Assembly: GCF_047425875.1 (NCBI RefSeq)
Contig: NZ_CP179727.1
Location: 1,240,001-1,304,000, forward strand
Length of the DNA stretch: 64,000 bases
Reading direction: 5' to 3'
Origin: Macrococcoides animalis
GTDB lineage: Bacteria; Bacillota; Bacilli; Staphylococcales; Staphylococcaceae
The number at the start of each line of letters is the position of its first letter. Positions within the stretch are counted from its first letter, which is position 1. The translations under genes were made by a program, and so were the position numbers. The notes under the pieces were generated by a model, which was not told the origin of the DNA, ran no database searches, and worked only from the letters and a program-made list of their open reading frames with translations. Shown in pieces: positions 1-8,956 of the stretch.

Positions 1-8
1 TTGTATGA

Positions 9-1304
9 CTACTTTTTAATATCCCATAAATCTTCTAGTAAATTCGTTTGAGTTCTATCTGGGCCCACTGAGAAGATAGAAATCTTAACATTACACAACT
101 CAGAGATACGCTCTAAATAACGACGCGCGTTATCTGGCAACTCTTCCATTGTCTTAACACTGGTTACATCTTCAGTCCAACCTGGTAACTCTTCGAAAAC
201 AGGTTTACAACGATTTAAAGCATTTAAGTTTGCTGGATATTCTGTGATAATTTCTCCATCTAACTCATATGCTGTACAGATTTTTACAGTTTCCAAACCT
301 GTTAATACGTCAATAGAGTTGATTGATAAATCAGTAATGCCACTTGCACGGCGTGAATGGCGTAATACTACTGAATCAAACCAACCGACACGACGCGGAC
401 GTCCTGTTGTCGTACCGTATTCACGGCCAACTTCACGAATATGGTGTCCATCTTCATCAAATAATTCAGTAGGAAATGGACCGTCCCCAACACGTGACGT
501 ATAGGCTTTACATACACCCACAACTTTATCAACGAATGTCGGTCCAACACCAGTACCTACTGTTACGTTACCAGCGATTGGGTTACTTGAGGTAACAAAT
601 GGATAAGTACCGTGATCGATATCAAGCATTACACCTTGTGCACCTTCAAATAATACTTTCTCTTCTGCCATGAAAGCATCATCTAAAACTTTAGCAGTAT
701 CTACTGTATATTCTTTCAAACGTTGTCCAGCCGCGAAATATGGTTCAAAGATTTCTTCGAATGTAAATCCTTCAGCGTTAAACATTTTTTCAAATAATTC
801 ATTTTTAGCATTTAAGTTTTCTTCTAACTTCACTCTAAATGTTTCTTCGTCTAATAAATCAGCCATACGAATACCAATACGTTGAACTTTATCAACGTAA
901 GCTGGTCCAATACCTTTTTTCGTTGTACCGATTTTGTTGTCGCCACGTTTCTCTTCTTCTAATTCATCTTGCTTTAAGTGATACGGCAAAATAACTTGTG
1001 CACGGTTTGAAATACGTAAGTTATCTGTTGAAATACCTCTTTCGTTTAATGCATCTAACTCTTTTAATAAGGCAACAGGATCAACGACAACACCGTTACC
1101 GATTACTGATAATTTATCTGAATAGAAAATTCCTGATGGTACTAAGTGTAATTTATACGTTTCTCCACCGAATTTAATAGTATGTCCTGCGTTATTACCA
1201 CCCGAAAAACGAGCAATCACATTTGCTTGTTCTGCTAAAAAATCTGTGATTTTACCTTTACCTTCGTCTCCCCACTGCGTCCCAACAACTACGATTGATG
1301 ACAT
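9..1304 (-). CDS. purA: Adenylosuccinate synthetase
   Basis: Cytosolic enzyme that joins IMP and aspartate, using GTP, to adenylosuccinate: the first committed step from IMP to AMP. The 431-residue product has the family length (about 430). The N-terminal P-loop-like GDEGKGK motif (near residue 13) and the GGNNAGHT IMP/GTP-binding motif (near residue 35) are intact, as is the GTTKKGIGPAY stretch near residue 127. The ATG at 1304 follows a GGAGGTG ribosome-binding site. It is transcribed alone from a promoter with a PurBox (see 1341-1385), so purine control by PurR is likely. The window edge cuts just after the stop codon, so its terminator is not visible. Confidence 0.98.
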   Translation of the reverse strand: MSSIVVVGTQWGDEGKGKITDFLAEQANVIARFSGGNNAGHTIKFGGETYKLHLVPSGIFYSDKLSVIGNGVVVDPVALLKELDALNERGISTDNLRISNRAQVILPYHLKQDELEEEKRGDNKIGTTKKGIGPAYVDKVQRIGIRMADLLDEETFRVKLEENLNAKNELFEKMFNAEGFTFEEIFEPYFAAGQRLKEYTVDTAKVLDDAFMAEEKVLFEGAQGVMLDIDHGTYPFVTSSNPIAGNVTVGTGVGPTFVDKVVGVCKAYTSRVGDGPFPTELFDEDGHHIREVGREYGTTTGRPRRVGWFDSVVLRHSRRASGITDLSINSIDVLTGLETVKICTAYELDGEIITEYPANLNALNRCKPVFEELPGWTEDVTSVKTMEELPDNARRYLERISELCNVKISIFSVGPDRTQTNLLEDLWDIKK

Positions 1305-1340
1305 GAGTGCACCTCCAAATTTTCTTGACTAACCTTAGCT

Positions 1341-1369
1341 ATTCTATCAATATACAATTAAAAAATCAA
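1341..1369 (-). promoter_or_regulatory. purA promoter (sigma-A type)
   Basis: Read on the minus strand: -35 TTGATT (1364-1369), 17-bp spacer, -10 TAGAAT (1341-1346), 36 bp upstream of the purA start codon. Spacing and hexamers fit the vegetative consensus. Inferred from sequence only. Confidence 0.65.
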
Positions 1370-1372
1370 CCA

Positions 1373-1385
1373 AAAACCGAACATT
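1373..1385 (+). promoter_or_regulatory. PurBox (PurR operator) upstream of purA
   Basis: AAAACCGAACATT matches the Gram-positive PurBox consensus AWWWCCGAACWWT at every position. It lies 3 bp upstream of the purA -35 element. PurR usually binds two inverted boxes; I find no clear second box at the expected distance, so this may be a half-operator or have a degenerate partner. Confidence 0.65.
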
Positions 1386-1570
1386 AATAAATATACATTA
1401 TTATATGTTATTTAAAAGGGATTTATTTTTATAATTTTGTATAAATGCATAAAATATATTAATTTATTTGATGTTATAAAGATTTTATATCGTATAACTT
1501 TAAAATATTTATTCAAAAAAAACAAAAAATAGCACAAACATTCTACTATTCCAATTGTAAAGAACACGCA

Positions 1571-1616
1571 AAAACACGTACTATTTATATATTTAAATAT
1601 AAATAGTACGTGTTTT
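1571..1616 (-). terminator. Terminator after dnaB
   Basis: Inverted repeat of about 19-20 bp with arms starting AAAACACGTACTATTTATAT and ending in its complement. On the minus strand the stem is followed by a short T run. It sits 5 bp after the dnaB stop. The rest of the 316-bp gap up to purA (1386-1570) is AT-rich with no gene that I can see. Confidence 0.75.
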
Positions 1617-1620
1617 CAAA

Positions 1621-3018
1621 CTACATCATATCTGCATGTGCATAATCAATATCAGTAAATTTATTATATTGCTTTAGGAAATGAAGCTTAACCGTACCGG
1701 TAGGACCATTACGCTGTTTTGCAATAATAATTTCAATTTCACCATTATCATCTTGTGCGCCAGCATCAATTTCTACATCCTCGCCATCTTCACCTTGACC
1801 GCGATTATAATAGTCATCACGGTATAAGAATGCTACAATATCTGCATCTTGCTCAATCGATCCCGATTCACGAATATCACTCATCATTGGTCGTTTATCT
1901 TGTCGCTGTTCAACGCCACGTGATAACTGAGATAAAGCAATTACTGGACATTCTAATTCACGGGCTAACGCTTTTAACATGCGTGAAATTTCAGATACCT
2001 CTTGTTGTCGGTTCTCACTAGAACGACTGCCCGAACCTTGAATCAATTGAAGATAGTCAATTAAAATCATATCTAAACCGTGCTCTTGGTGAAGACGTCG
2101 ACATTTCGAACGAATATCCGTAATACGGATTCCTGGTGTGTCATCAATGTAAATATTTGTTCGAGATAATTTACCAACTGCCACAGTAAATCGGTTCCAA
2201 TCTTCACTATCCATTTGTCCTGTACGGAGTCTATTAGAATCAACATTACCTGTACTACAAATCATACGGGTAGCTAGTTGATCAGCACCCATCTCAAGAC
2301 TGAAGATTGCAACTGTATAAGGATGATCGTTCGTTGCAACTTGTGTTGCGATATTTAATGCAAATGCTGTTTTACCTACAGAAGGACGAGCAGCAATAAT
2401 AATTAAATCATTACGATTAAATCCTGCCGTCATTTGATCTAAATCACGATATCCTGTTGGAATACCTGGTGTTTGTCCTTTATTGTTATCAAGTTCTTCA
2501 GCATTATTAAACACTTGCGTTAGTACATCTTTAATATCTTTAAATCCGTCTGCTCCGCGGTTCGTTGATACTTCCATGATGCGTTTTTCAGCATCAGCCA
2601 GTAAAGTTTCTAAATCGAGTGATTCATTATAACCATCGGCCATAATGCTATCAGCTACATGAATTAAACGGCGTTTTACTGCATCACGATAAACAATATC
2701 GACATAGAATTCTACGTTTCGTGCAGTAGGTACTTTCTCAGATAACTCAATTAAATATAATTCTCCGCCACTCGTTTCAAGTGTACCGTCTTGAGTCATT
2801 TGATTCATGACTGTAATAATATCAACAACATCATTCTGTTCGGATAAAGTAAGCATTGCTTGAAAGATGTTTTGATGGCTTTGTCTGTAAAAATGTAGCG
2901 GCAATAATGTTTCAAGCACAGAAGATAATACTTCGTTATCAATAAAGATAGCACCTAATACAGATTGCTCGGCTGTTAAATTAAAAGGCAGTTTCTTACC
3001 TTCAAGATAATCTGACAT
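1621..3018 (-). CDS. dnaB: Replicative DNA helicase DnaB (B. subtilis DnaC)
   Basis: Hexameric 5'-3' helicase that unwinds DNA at the replication fork. The 465-residue protein has an N-terminal DnaB domain (about residues 10-115) and a C-terminal RecA-like domain with Walker A motif ARPSVGKTAF near residue 210 and the Walker B region MILIDYLQLI near residue 318. There is no intein. It is the last gene of yybS-gdpP-rplI-dnaB, 18 bp after rplI, and is closed by a strong hairpin. This gene order is standard in Bacillales. Confidence 0.97.
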   Translation of the reverse strand: MSDYLEGKKLPFNLTAEQSVLGAIFIDNEVLSSVLETLLPLHFYRQSHQNIFQAMLTLSEQNDVVDIITVMNQMTQDGTLETSGGELYLIELSEKVPTARNVEFYVDIVYRDAVKRRLIHVADSIMADGYNESLDLETLLADAEKRIMEVSTNRGADGFKDIKDVLTQVFNNAEELDNNKGQTPGIPTGYRDLDQMTAGFNRNDLIIIAARPSVGKTAFALNIATQVATNDHPYTVAIFSLEMGADQLATRMICSTGNVDSNRLRTGQMDSEDWNRFTVAVGKLSRTNIYIDDTPGIRITDIRSKCRRLHQEHGLDMILIDYLQLIQGSGSRSSENRQQEVSEISRMLKALARELECPVIALSQLSRGVEQRQDKRPMMSDIRESGSIEQDADIVAFLYRDDYYNRGQGEDGEDVEIDAGAQDDNGEIEIIIAKQRNGPTGTVKLHFLKQYNKFTDIDYAHADMM

Positions 3019-3036
3019 ATTATCCTCCTATTAGTT

Positions 3037-3483
3037 TTATTCTGAAATTACATGCACTTTTAAAGTACCACTTACTTTGTTATGTAACTTCACAGGTACA
3101 TTTGTGTAACCTAAGCTACGAATACCATCATGTAAGTCCATTTTACGCTTATCTAATTTAATACCATGTTGCTTATTTAAAGCTTCGGCGATTTGCTTAG
3201 AACTTACGGATCCGAAAAGACGTCCGCCTTCACCAGACTTTGCAGTTATTTCAACTTCTAAAGCCTCTAATTTTATTTTTAAATTTTCTGCTTCTTCTAA
3301 TTCCTGTTGTTTATCTAACTCAATGCGTTTTTTTTGTGCTTCTAATTGCTTTAAGTTTCCAGGTGTAGCTTCAACTGCATATTTATTTTTAAGTAAGAAG
3401 TTATTTGCATAACCTACTGGCACTTCTTTAATCTCGCCTTTTTTACCTTTTCCTTTAACATCTTGTGTAAATATAACTTTCAT
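3037..3483 (-). CDS. rplI: 50S ribosomal protein L9
   Basis: Large-subunit protein that binds 23S rRNA near the L1 stalk. The 148-residue length is standard. The N-terminal domain has the L9 signature GKKGEIKEVPVGYANNFLL (about residues 13-31), followed by the long charged connecting helix and the C-terminal domain. The ATG at 3483 is only 2 bp from the gdpP stop, so the two are translated from one mRNA; the coupling is probably translational. Confidence 0.98.
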   Translation of the reverse strand: MKVIFTQDVKGKGKKGEIKEVPVGYANNFLLKNKYAVEATPGNLKQLEAQKKRIELDKQQELEEAENLKIKLEALEVEITAKSGEGGRLFGSVSSKQIAEALNKQHGIKLDKRKMDLHDGIRSLGYTNVPVKLHNKVSGTLKVHVISE

Positions 3484-3485
3484 TA

Positions 3486-5453
3486 TTAATCGTCTCCTTC
3501 ACTCTGCTCATTTATTATTTGTTGTAATTGTAATATTGCCTCATTGATTGTCATGTTCTCAAGTTGTGTTGCAGCATTCGATAAATGTCCACCACCGCCC
3601 ATGCTTTCCATTACAAGTTGTACATTAATCTCACCTAAAGAACGTGCAGATATACCAACAACATTCTCTTTACGTTCTGCTACAACAAATGATGCCTCAA
3701 CACCTTCAATTCCAAGTAATTCATCTGCTGCTTGTGCAACAATAACCGGATGAATAATTTCACCTTCTGGTCCATGTGCAATTGCAATACCATTATCTTC
3801 TAACTGTACTGTTCGAATAATTTCTGAACGTTTAATATACGTTTCGATATCATCTTTTAAGAAATGTTGTACTAAAATTGTATCTGCACCGTGATTTCTT
3901 AAGAAACTTGCAGCGTCAAATGTTCTTGATCCTGTTCTTAATGTAAAGTTGCGCGTATCTACAATAATACCTGCAAGCATAACAGTTGCTTCTAAACGTG
4001 TGAGTTTATGTTCTGTTGGCTGATATTCTAATAATTCTGTTACTAACTCTGCGGTAGAACTTGCATATTGCTCCATGTACACAAGTAAAGGACTATCTAT
4101 AAATGATTCACCACGACGATGATGATCAATGACAACTTTGCGATATGCTTTATTCAATATACTTTCATCGATTACCATTTCAGGTTTATGTGTATCTACT
4201 ATAACAAGCGTTGTCTTCTTCGTCATCATATTCCACGCTTCTTCAGATGAAATAAATATCTCATCTAATTCAGGTTTCTCAGATATTTCAGCCATGACAC
4301 GTGATAACGTATCATCAACATCGTAATCATTTAATATAATATTCACTTTTAAATTATTCATCCTAGCAAACCGCGCCACACCAATTGCAGCACCTATGGC
4401 ATCCATATCTGGTCGTTTATGTCCCATAATAACGACATTTTCACCTTCAATTAAAATGTCACGTAAAGCATGTGAAATAACACGCGCACGGACACGTGTA
4501 CGTTTTTCCATTGGATCAGTCTTTCCTCCATAAAAACGTACCGCACCGTTCATATTCTTAATTGCTACTTGGTCACCACCACGACCTAAAGCTAAATCTA
4601 AACTAGATTGAGCAAGTGTACCTAAATCTAATAAATTTTCAGTGCCTTCACCAATCCCGATACTTAATGTAATATGTGTTTTAATTTCGCGACTTTTTTC
4701 ACGAATATTATCAAGGATGTTAAACTTCGTCTCCTCAATTTGATGCAGAATTTTTTGGTTGAAGAACATCATATATTGGTCAGATTGATAACGCTTAATA
4801 TATACATTATTCTCTTCTGCCCATTTATTGATTTCTGTCGACATCATACTATTAATTTCAGTACGCTGTGTATCTCCCATGTTTTGCGTAATTTCATCAA
4901 AGTTATCTAAGAATAAAATACCAACAATTGGCTTCGTATCTTCATATAACTGCTCTGTTTCAACTTTATCAGTAATATCAAAGAAATATAAAATACGCGT
5001 GTCTTCACCGTAAGTTACTTTAAATTTATAATCTTCAAATATAGCCGTTGTTTCTTTAACACCGGTATTTTTTAGTTGATTTAGCAAGTTAGGAAACACT
5101 TCATGAATGGATTCAGAAATAATCGGAGCAGTAATCTTCTCATTAATAAAGTGATTATGCCATTCGATATGTTCGTTCTCATCAAGTAGAATGACACCAA
5201 TTGGTAACCCACTAATCGCATAACGCTTTCCTTTATCAATCGATGTTGAAAGATTAGCTATATATGTTTCGTTATGCCTAATACCATGTCTCAAATAGAA
5301 AAGACTGATGCATGTAATGACAAAAAGTATGCCAAACGTTACCAATGCTGTCATTGGGTGCACGGTATAGAGTATCCCAGTAATTATAAAAGCTGCAATA
5401 CACATCACGACAAAAGGCATAATTAATGTTTGCTTATTGTACTTCCTATTCAT
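3486..5453 (-). CDS. gdpP: Cyclic-di-AMP phosphodiesterase GdpP
   Basis: Membrane enzyme that hydrolyses c-di-AMP, the messenger governing potassium, osmolyte and cell-wall homeostasis. The 655 residues show two N-terminal membrane helices (about 10-52), a PAS-like region (about 80-150), a degenerate GGDEF domain (here GRGGDQ, so not a cyclase), then DHH (HKRPDMDAIG near 343 and VVIDHH near 440) and DHHA1 (GGGGH near 620). All metal-binding motifs appear intact. It sits between yybS and rplI as in other staphylococci. In S. aureus, loss of this gene raises beta-lactam tolerance; no disruption is seen here. Confidence 0.97.
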   Translation of the reverse strand: MNRKYNKQTLIMPFVVMCIAAFIITGILYTVHPMTALVTFGILFVITCISLFYLRHGIRHNETYIANLSTSIDKGKRYAISGLPIGVILLDENEHIEWHNHFINEKITAPIISESIHEVFPNLLNQLKNTGVKETTAIFEDYKFKVTYGEDTRILYFFDITDKVETEQLYEDTKPIVGILFLDNFDEITQNMGDTQRTEINSMMSTEINKWAEENNVYIKRYQSDQYMMFFNQKILHQIEETKFNILDNIREKSREIKTHITLSIGIGEGTENLLDLGTLAQSSLDLALGRGGDQVAIKNMNGAVRFYGGKTDPMEKRTRVRARVISHALRDILIEGENVVIMGHKRPDMDAIGAAIGVARFARMNNLKVNIILNDYDVDDTLSRVMAEISEKPELDEIFISSEEAWNMMTKKTTLVIVDTHKPEMVIDESILNKAYRKVVIDHHRRGESFIDSPLLVYMEQYASSTAELVTELLEYQPTEHKLTRLEATVMLAGIIVDTRNFTLRTGSRTFDAASFLRNHGADTILVQHFLKDDIETYIKRSEIIRTVQLEDNGIAIAHGPEGEIIHPVIVAQAADELLGIEGVEASFVVAERKENVVGISARSLGEINVQLVMESMGGGGHLSNAATQLENMTINEAILQLQQIINEQSEGDD

Positions 5454-5477
5454 TGTGACACCTCATTAAATTATTTA

Positions 5478-6398
5478 TTACTTAAGTTTTCTTGACACTC
5501 TTTTTTTTAAGTTAACCATCAAATCGATTATTCCAAAAAGTTGCGTGATGGGTGCGTATATAAACGCAATAAAGAAAATAAATACAGTCAAGATTGGATG
5601 TGTTTTCCTCATACGCGTAAAGTAACTATAAAGGGATAACCCTTGGATAAATAATAACCACTCTAACACATATCTTAAGTTTATCACGATTCCAAGAGGA
5701 ACATAATCTGTTTCTGAAACTCCAAAATGTGCCAATAATACAATTAAATAAACAATCAAAATTGATTTCGGCATTTGCCAAGTGAACAAAGGTCTGAAGT
5801 TTGGTGTTGCAATCTTAAATTGACGGAGTAACGGCATTGTAATCACGAGTTGTAATAACACAAGTAGGAATAAAAATAGTACAACAATACCTGGTACTTG
5901 TTTGATGACTTCATTCATACTTGTATTAAACATTTCTAATTGGTAGTTTTGTATCGTGCCTTCTTTAATACCTTTTGATAAATAGTCGTTATACACATCA
6001 ATCGTCGGCTTAAACCACGATTGAACTTTCGGCAAGAAATCTGTCACTTGTAAAAAAATAATCGAAACGAGCGTGTATATACTATAAAAAATCGTTAAAA
6101 TATATAACATACGCTCTTTTGATGCACGTTCAATAAGCAATTGACCAATAATATAACCCGCAAATATCGCTCCCATAATGATTTGCATCGTAAATATCGA
6201 CATCAATACAGTCACAAGAATCACAATTAAACTCATGATGTAAAAACCATTTCGAGATTTACAGTACAAATATACTGTTGGAACTAATAAAAACGGTGCG
6301 ATAAAAATAACCAATGCCGGTAAGAAATTTATTATCAACGTTAACACCAACATAATTGTAGTGATGATAACAGTTTTACTTAAATCTATCTTCAACAT
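5478..6398 (-). CDS. yybS: YybS family membrane protein (DUF2232)
   Basis: A 306-residue polytopic membrane protein with about eight hydrophobic segments, first of its operon and 24 bp upstream of gdpP. The DUF2232/YybS family is conserved next to gdpP in Firmicutes; its biochemical role is unknown to me, and the fold resembles energy-coupling (ECF-type) membrane components only in general appearance. The C-terminus is basic (KKRVSRKLK), typical of a cytosolic tail. Assignment rests on position, length and topology. Confidence 0.85.
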   Translation of the reverse strand: MLKIDLSKTVIITTIMLVLTLIINFLPALVIFIAPFLLVPTVYLYCKSRNGFYIMSLIVILVTVLMSIFTMQIIMGAIFAGYIIGQLLIERASKERMLYILTIFYSIYTLVSIIFLQVTDFLPKVQSWFKPTIDVYNDYLSKGIKEGTIQNYQLEMFNTSMNEVIKQVPGIVVLFLFLLVLLQLVITMPLLRQFKIATPNFRPLFTWQMPKSILIVYLIVLLAHFGVSETDYVPLGIVINLRYVLEWLLFIQGLSLYSYFTRMRKTHPILTVFIFFIAFIYAPITQLFGIIDLMVNLKKRVSRKLK

Positions 6399-6489
6399 AA
6401 AATCTCACTTTCTAAAAATATTTCTATAACTATTCTATTTTACAACTTTACACAGAATACCTCAATGCATGTACATTTTATTCGCACAC

Positions 6490-6520
6490 AAAAAAAGAGA
6501 CTATCCCAAAAGGATAGTCT
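6490..6520 (-). terminator. Terminator after the YceI gene
   Basis: On the minus strand AGACTATCC-loop-GGATAGTCT is followed by a run of T residues (forward AAAAAAA at 6490-6496). It lies 15 bp after the YceI stop codon. Confidence 0.85.
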
Positions 6521-6534
6521 TATTATTTAATCTA

Positions 6535-7116
6535 TTAACCTTCGATTGCAAATTCAACGCCAGCTTCGAACTTAACATCTTTACCGACCATAACGCCGCC
6601 TGTCTCTAACGCTTGGTTCCAAGTTAAACCATATTTTTCACGATTGATTGTACCTGATACTACTAAACCAGTTACATCTCCACCTGACATAGGATTTTTA
6701 TGAACACCATTAAATTCTAACTCAAACGTTTCTTCGTTAGTAACACCTTTAATCGTTAAGTCACCTGTAATAGAATTGTTTGATACTGATTTAGATTCAA
6801 AAGTAATTTCAGGGTATTGTTCAACATCAAAGAAATCTCCTGATTTTAAATGTCCATCACGATCACCGTTATTAGTGTCAATCGAATCTACTTTAACTGT
6901 AGCATTTACATTTAATGAAGAAATATCATTAATGTCTCCAGTTACTGTTGAAGTAAAATCTGTGAATTCACCTTTTACTTTTGAAACCATCATGTGTTTT
7001 ACTGAAAAATCGATGCTTGAATGTGCGTTGTCTAATGTAAAGTTTGTCATTGTTAAATTACCTCTTTCGTCGTTTGTTTTATTTTCTTTGTCTTTTCCGA
7101 AAAGCTTCTTAAACAT
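6535..7116 (-). CDS. YceI family protein
   Basis: YceI-like (lipocalin-like beta-barrel) protein; the family binds polyisoprenoid-type lipids, but the physiological role in staphylococci is unclear. The conserved core starts at MTNFTLDNAHSSIDFSVKHMM and carries the typical VKGEFTDF and GDLTIKG motifs. Two starts are possible: ATG at 7116 (193 aa, preceded by AAGGA) adds a lysine-rich leader MFKKLFGKDKENK; ATG at 7050 (171 aa, preceded by AGAGG) gives the length usual for the staphylococcal protein. No signal peptide is present in either form, so it is cytosolic. It is a single-gene unit with its own terminator. Confidence 0.85.
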   Translation of the reverse strand: MFKKLFGKDKENKTNDERGNLTMTNFTLDNAHSSIDFSVKHMMVSKVKGEFTDFTSTVTGDINDISSLNVNATVKVDSIDTNNGDRDGHLKSGDFFDVEQYPEITFESKSVSNNSITGDLTIKGVTNEETFELEFNGVHKNPMSGGDVTGLVVSGTINREKYGLTWNQALETGGVMVGKDVKFEAGVEFAIEG

Positions 7117-7246
7117 GTTCAATCATTCCTTATCTCTATCTTATATATTTAATATATCAGATATATAAAATATATGCAAGTATAAAAAATATATTATAAT
7201 ATTTTTTATTAAATTAAGTAGATAAACACTTTTAAAGATAAAAATA

Positions 7247-7282
7247 AAACAAGATACCTATAATAATAGATACCTTGTTTTA
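7247..7282 (-). terminator. Terminator after serS
   Basis: Inverted repeat AAAACAAGATACCTA...TAGATACCTTGTTTT with T/A runs at both ends, 34 bp after the serS stop. It may work in both directions. Confidence 0.7.
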
Positions 7283-7315
7283 ATATATTTTAAACAATTT
7301 GTATTTTTTGTGATA

Positions 7316-8587
7316 TTATTTAATAACTGTTTGCCCACCCATGTACGGTATTAATACTTCCGGCACAGTAATAGAACCATCTTCATTTTGATAGTTTTCA
7401 ACAACTGCAGCGAATGTACGTCCTACAGCTAATCCAGATCCATTTAGTGTATTCACAAATTCTGCTTTTGAATCTTTATCACGTTTGAAACGGATGTTTG
7501 CTCGACGTGCTTGGAAATCAGTCATATTAGAGCAAGAACTAATTTCTTTATACGCATTATAACTTGGTAACCAAACTTCAACATCGTACGTTTTTGCTGC
7601 ACCAAACCCAATATCACCTGAACATAAATTAATAGTACGATAAGGGATTTGTAATTTTTCTAAAATTGCTTCAGCATGATGTGTCATTTCTTCTAGGGCA
7701 GCATATGAATTCTCAGGGGTCTCGAAACGAACCATTTCAACTTTATTAAATTGATGCATGCGAATTAATCCACGAGTGTCACGACCCGCTGATCCTGCTT
7801 CACTACGGAAACAAGCTGTCATTGCTGTAAATTTGGTTGGTAACATATCTAAAGACATAATTTCATTACGGTAGAAGTTTGTTAACGGTACTTCAGAAGT
7901 TGGAATTGTGTATAATCCCTCTTTTTCTACTTTAAATAAATCTTCTTCAAACTTCGGTAATTGACCTGTACCAAACATTGAATCAGCATTCACAAGTTGC
8001 GGAGTAACCATTTCTTGATAACCATTTTCACGATGAGTGTCTAGCATAAAGTTCATTAATGCTCGCTCTAAACGCGCACCATCTTTCGTTAAGAATGCAA
8101 ACCTAGCTCCAGATACTTTTGCTGCACGTTCGAAGTCCGCCATTTTTAAATCTTCAACGATATCCCAGTGAGCTTTCGCATCGAAATTGAATTCACGTGG
8201 CGTACCCCATTTACGTACTTCAATATTCTCATCTTCATCTTTACCGAAAGGTGTTTCGTCACTTACTAAGTTTGGTAAACGCACTAATTTATCACGTAAG
8301 TCCGTTGCAACAGTATTTAATTCAGTATCAATAGCTTTGATCTCATCACCAACAACACGCATTGCTTCAATTGCATCATCCGCATTTTCTTTGTTACGTT
8401 TTTTTAGTGCAATTTCTTCACTTGCTTTATTGCGTTTTGCTTTTAATTCTTCCGTTTTGGCAGTGAATTCACGTGTTTTCGCATCTAAATTTAAAATTTC
8501 ATCAACGATTGACGTATCAATACCACGCATTTCTAATTTTTTCTTAACAAATTCAGCATCTGTTCTAAATAATTTAATATCTAACAT
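7316..8587 (-). CDS. serS: Seryl-tRNA synthetase
   Basis: Class II aminoacyl-tRNA synthetase that charges tRNA-Ser (and tRNA-Sec where present). The 423 residues comprise the N-terminal antiparallel coiled coil (about 30-100, rich in K/E/A) that grips the long variable arm of tRNA-Ser, then the catalytic core with motif 2 (TACFRSEAGSAGRDTRG near 260) and motif 3 (GSGLAVGRTFAAVVEN near 383). The start at 8587 has a GGAGG site 8 bp upstream. Expression is controlled by the T-box leader at 8634-8840. Confidence 0.98.
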   Translation of the reverse strand: MLDIKLFRTDAEFVKKKLEMRGIDTSIVDEILNLDAKTREFTAKTEELKAKRNKASEEIALKKRNKENADDAIEAMRVVGDEIKAIDTELNTVATDLRDKLVRLPNLVSDETPFGKDEDENIEVRKWGTPREFNFDAKAHWDIVEDLKMADFERAAKVSGARFAFLTKDGARLERALMNFMLDTHRENGYQEMVTPQLVNADSMFGTGQLPKFEEDLFKVEKEGLYTIPTSEVPLTNFYRNEIMSLDMLPTKFTAMTACFRSEAGSAGRDTRGLIRMHQFNKVEMVRFETPENSYAALEEMTHHAEAILEKLQIPYRTINLCSGDIGFGAAKTYDVEVWLPSYNAYKEISSCSNMTDFQARRANIRFKRDKDSKAEFVNTLNGSGLAVGRTFAAVVENYQNEDGSITVPEVLIPYMGGQTVIK

Positions 8588-8633
8588 GTTGATTTCCTCC
8601 TAAATTTTTTAGTTTATTTTTGGGTACAAAAAA

Positions 8634-8840
8634 ATACCACATCCCTATAAAGGGACGTGGTATTTACGCGTTGCCACCCTAATTAATAGTTAAACTGAGT
8701 TTAACTATTCACTCCATTTCATAACGGCTCATCACCGGTTTGCCAAACTTCAAATATGGGTAGAATTTCATGTATACAACTTCATAGCTTGCACCAACCG
8801 CTATGTCTCTAAAAATCGTCTCTACACTACTTATCCCAAA
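8634..8840 (-). promoter_or_regulatory. T-box leader controlling serS
   Basis: On the minus strand the leader carries the conserved T-box AGGGTGGCAACGCG (8667-8680) followed by a G+C-rich terminator hairpin TACCACGTCCC...GGGATGTGGTA plus a T run (8634-8664). The upstream stem I region contains GGTTGGTGCAAGC and a likely specifier TCT (serine codon, forward 8762-8764) in the context GAAATTCTACCC. The TGGC bulge of the T-box can pair with a GCCA tRNA 3' end, and the tRNA-Ser at 60440-60532 indeed has discriminator G. Uncharged tRNA-Ser should prevent termination. Confidence 0.9.
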
Positions 8841-8890
8841 TGACAAATATATTATTTGATTTGATAATATAGTATCATACAGATATTATA

Positions 8891-8920
8891 TTGACAACAA
8901 ATAATTAAAAGTGATATAAC
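8891..8920 (+). promoter_or_regulatory. nnrD promoter
   Basis: TTGACA (8891-8896), 18-bp spacer, TATAAC (8915-8920), 37 bp before the nnrD start. Close to the vegetative consensus; predicted from sequence only. Confidence 0.6.
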
Positions 8921-8956
8921 GATTTAACATGTTTAAACTTACTAAGGAGAATGATT

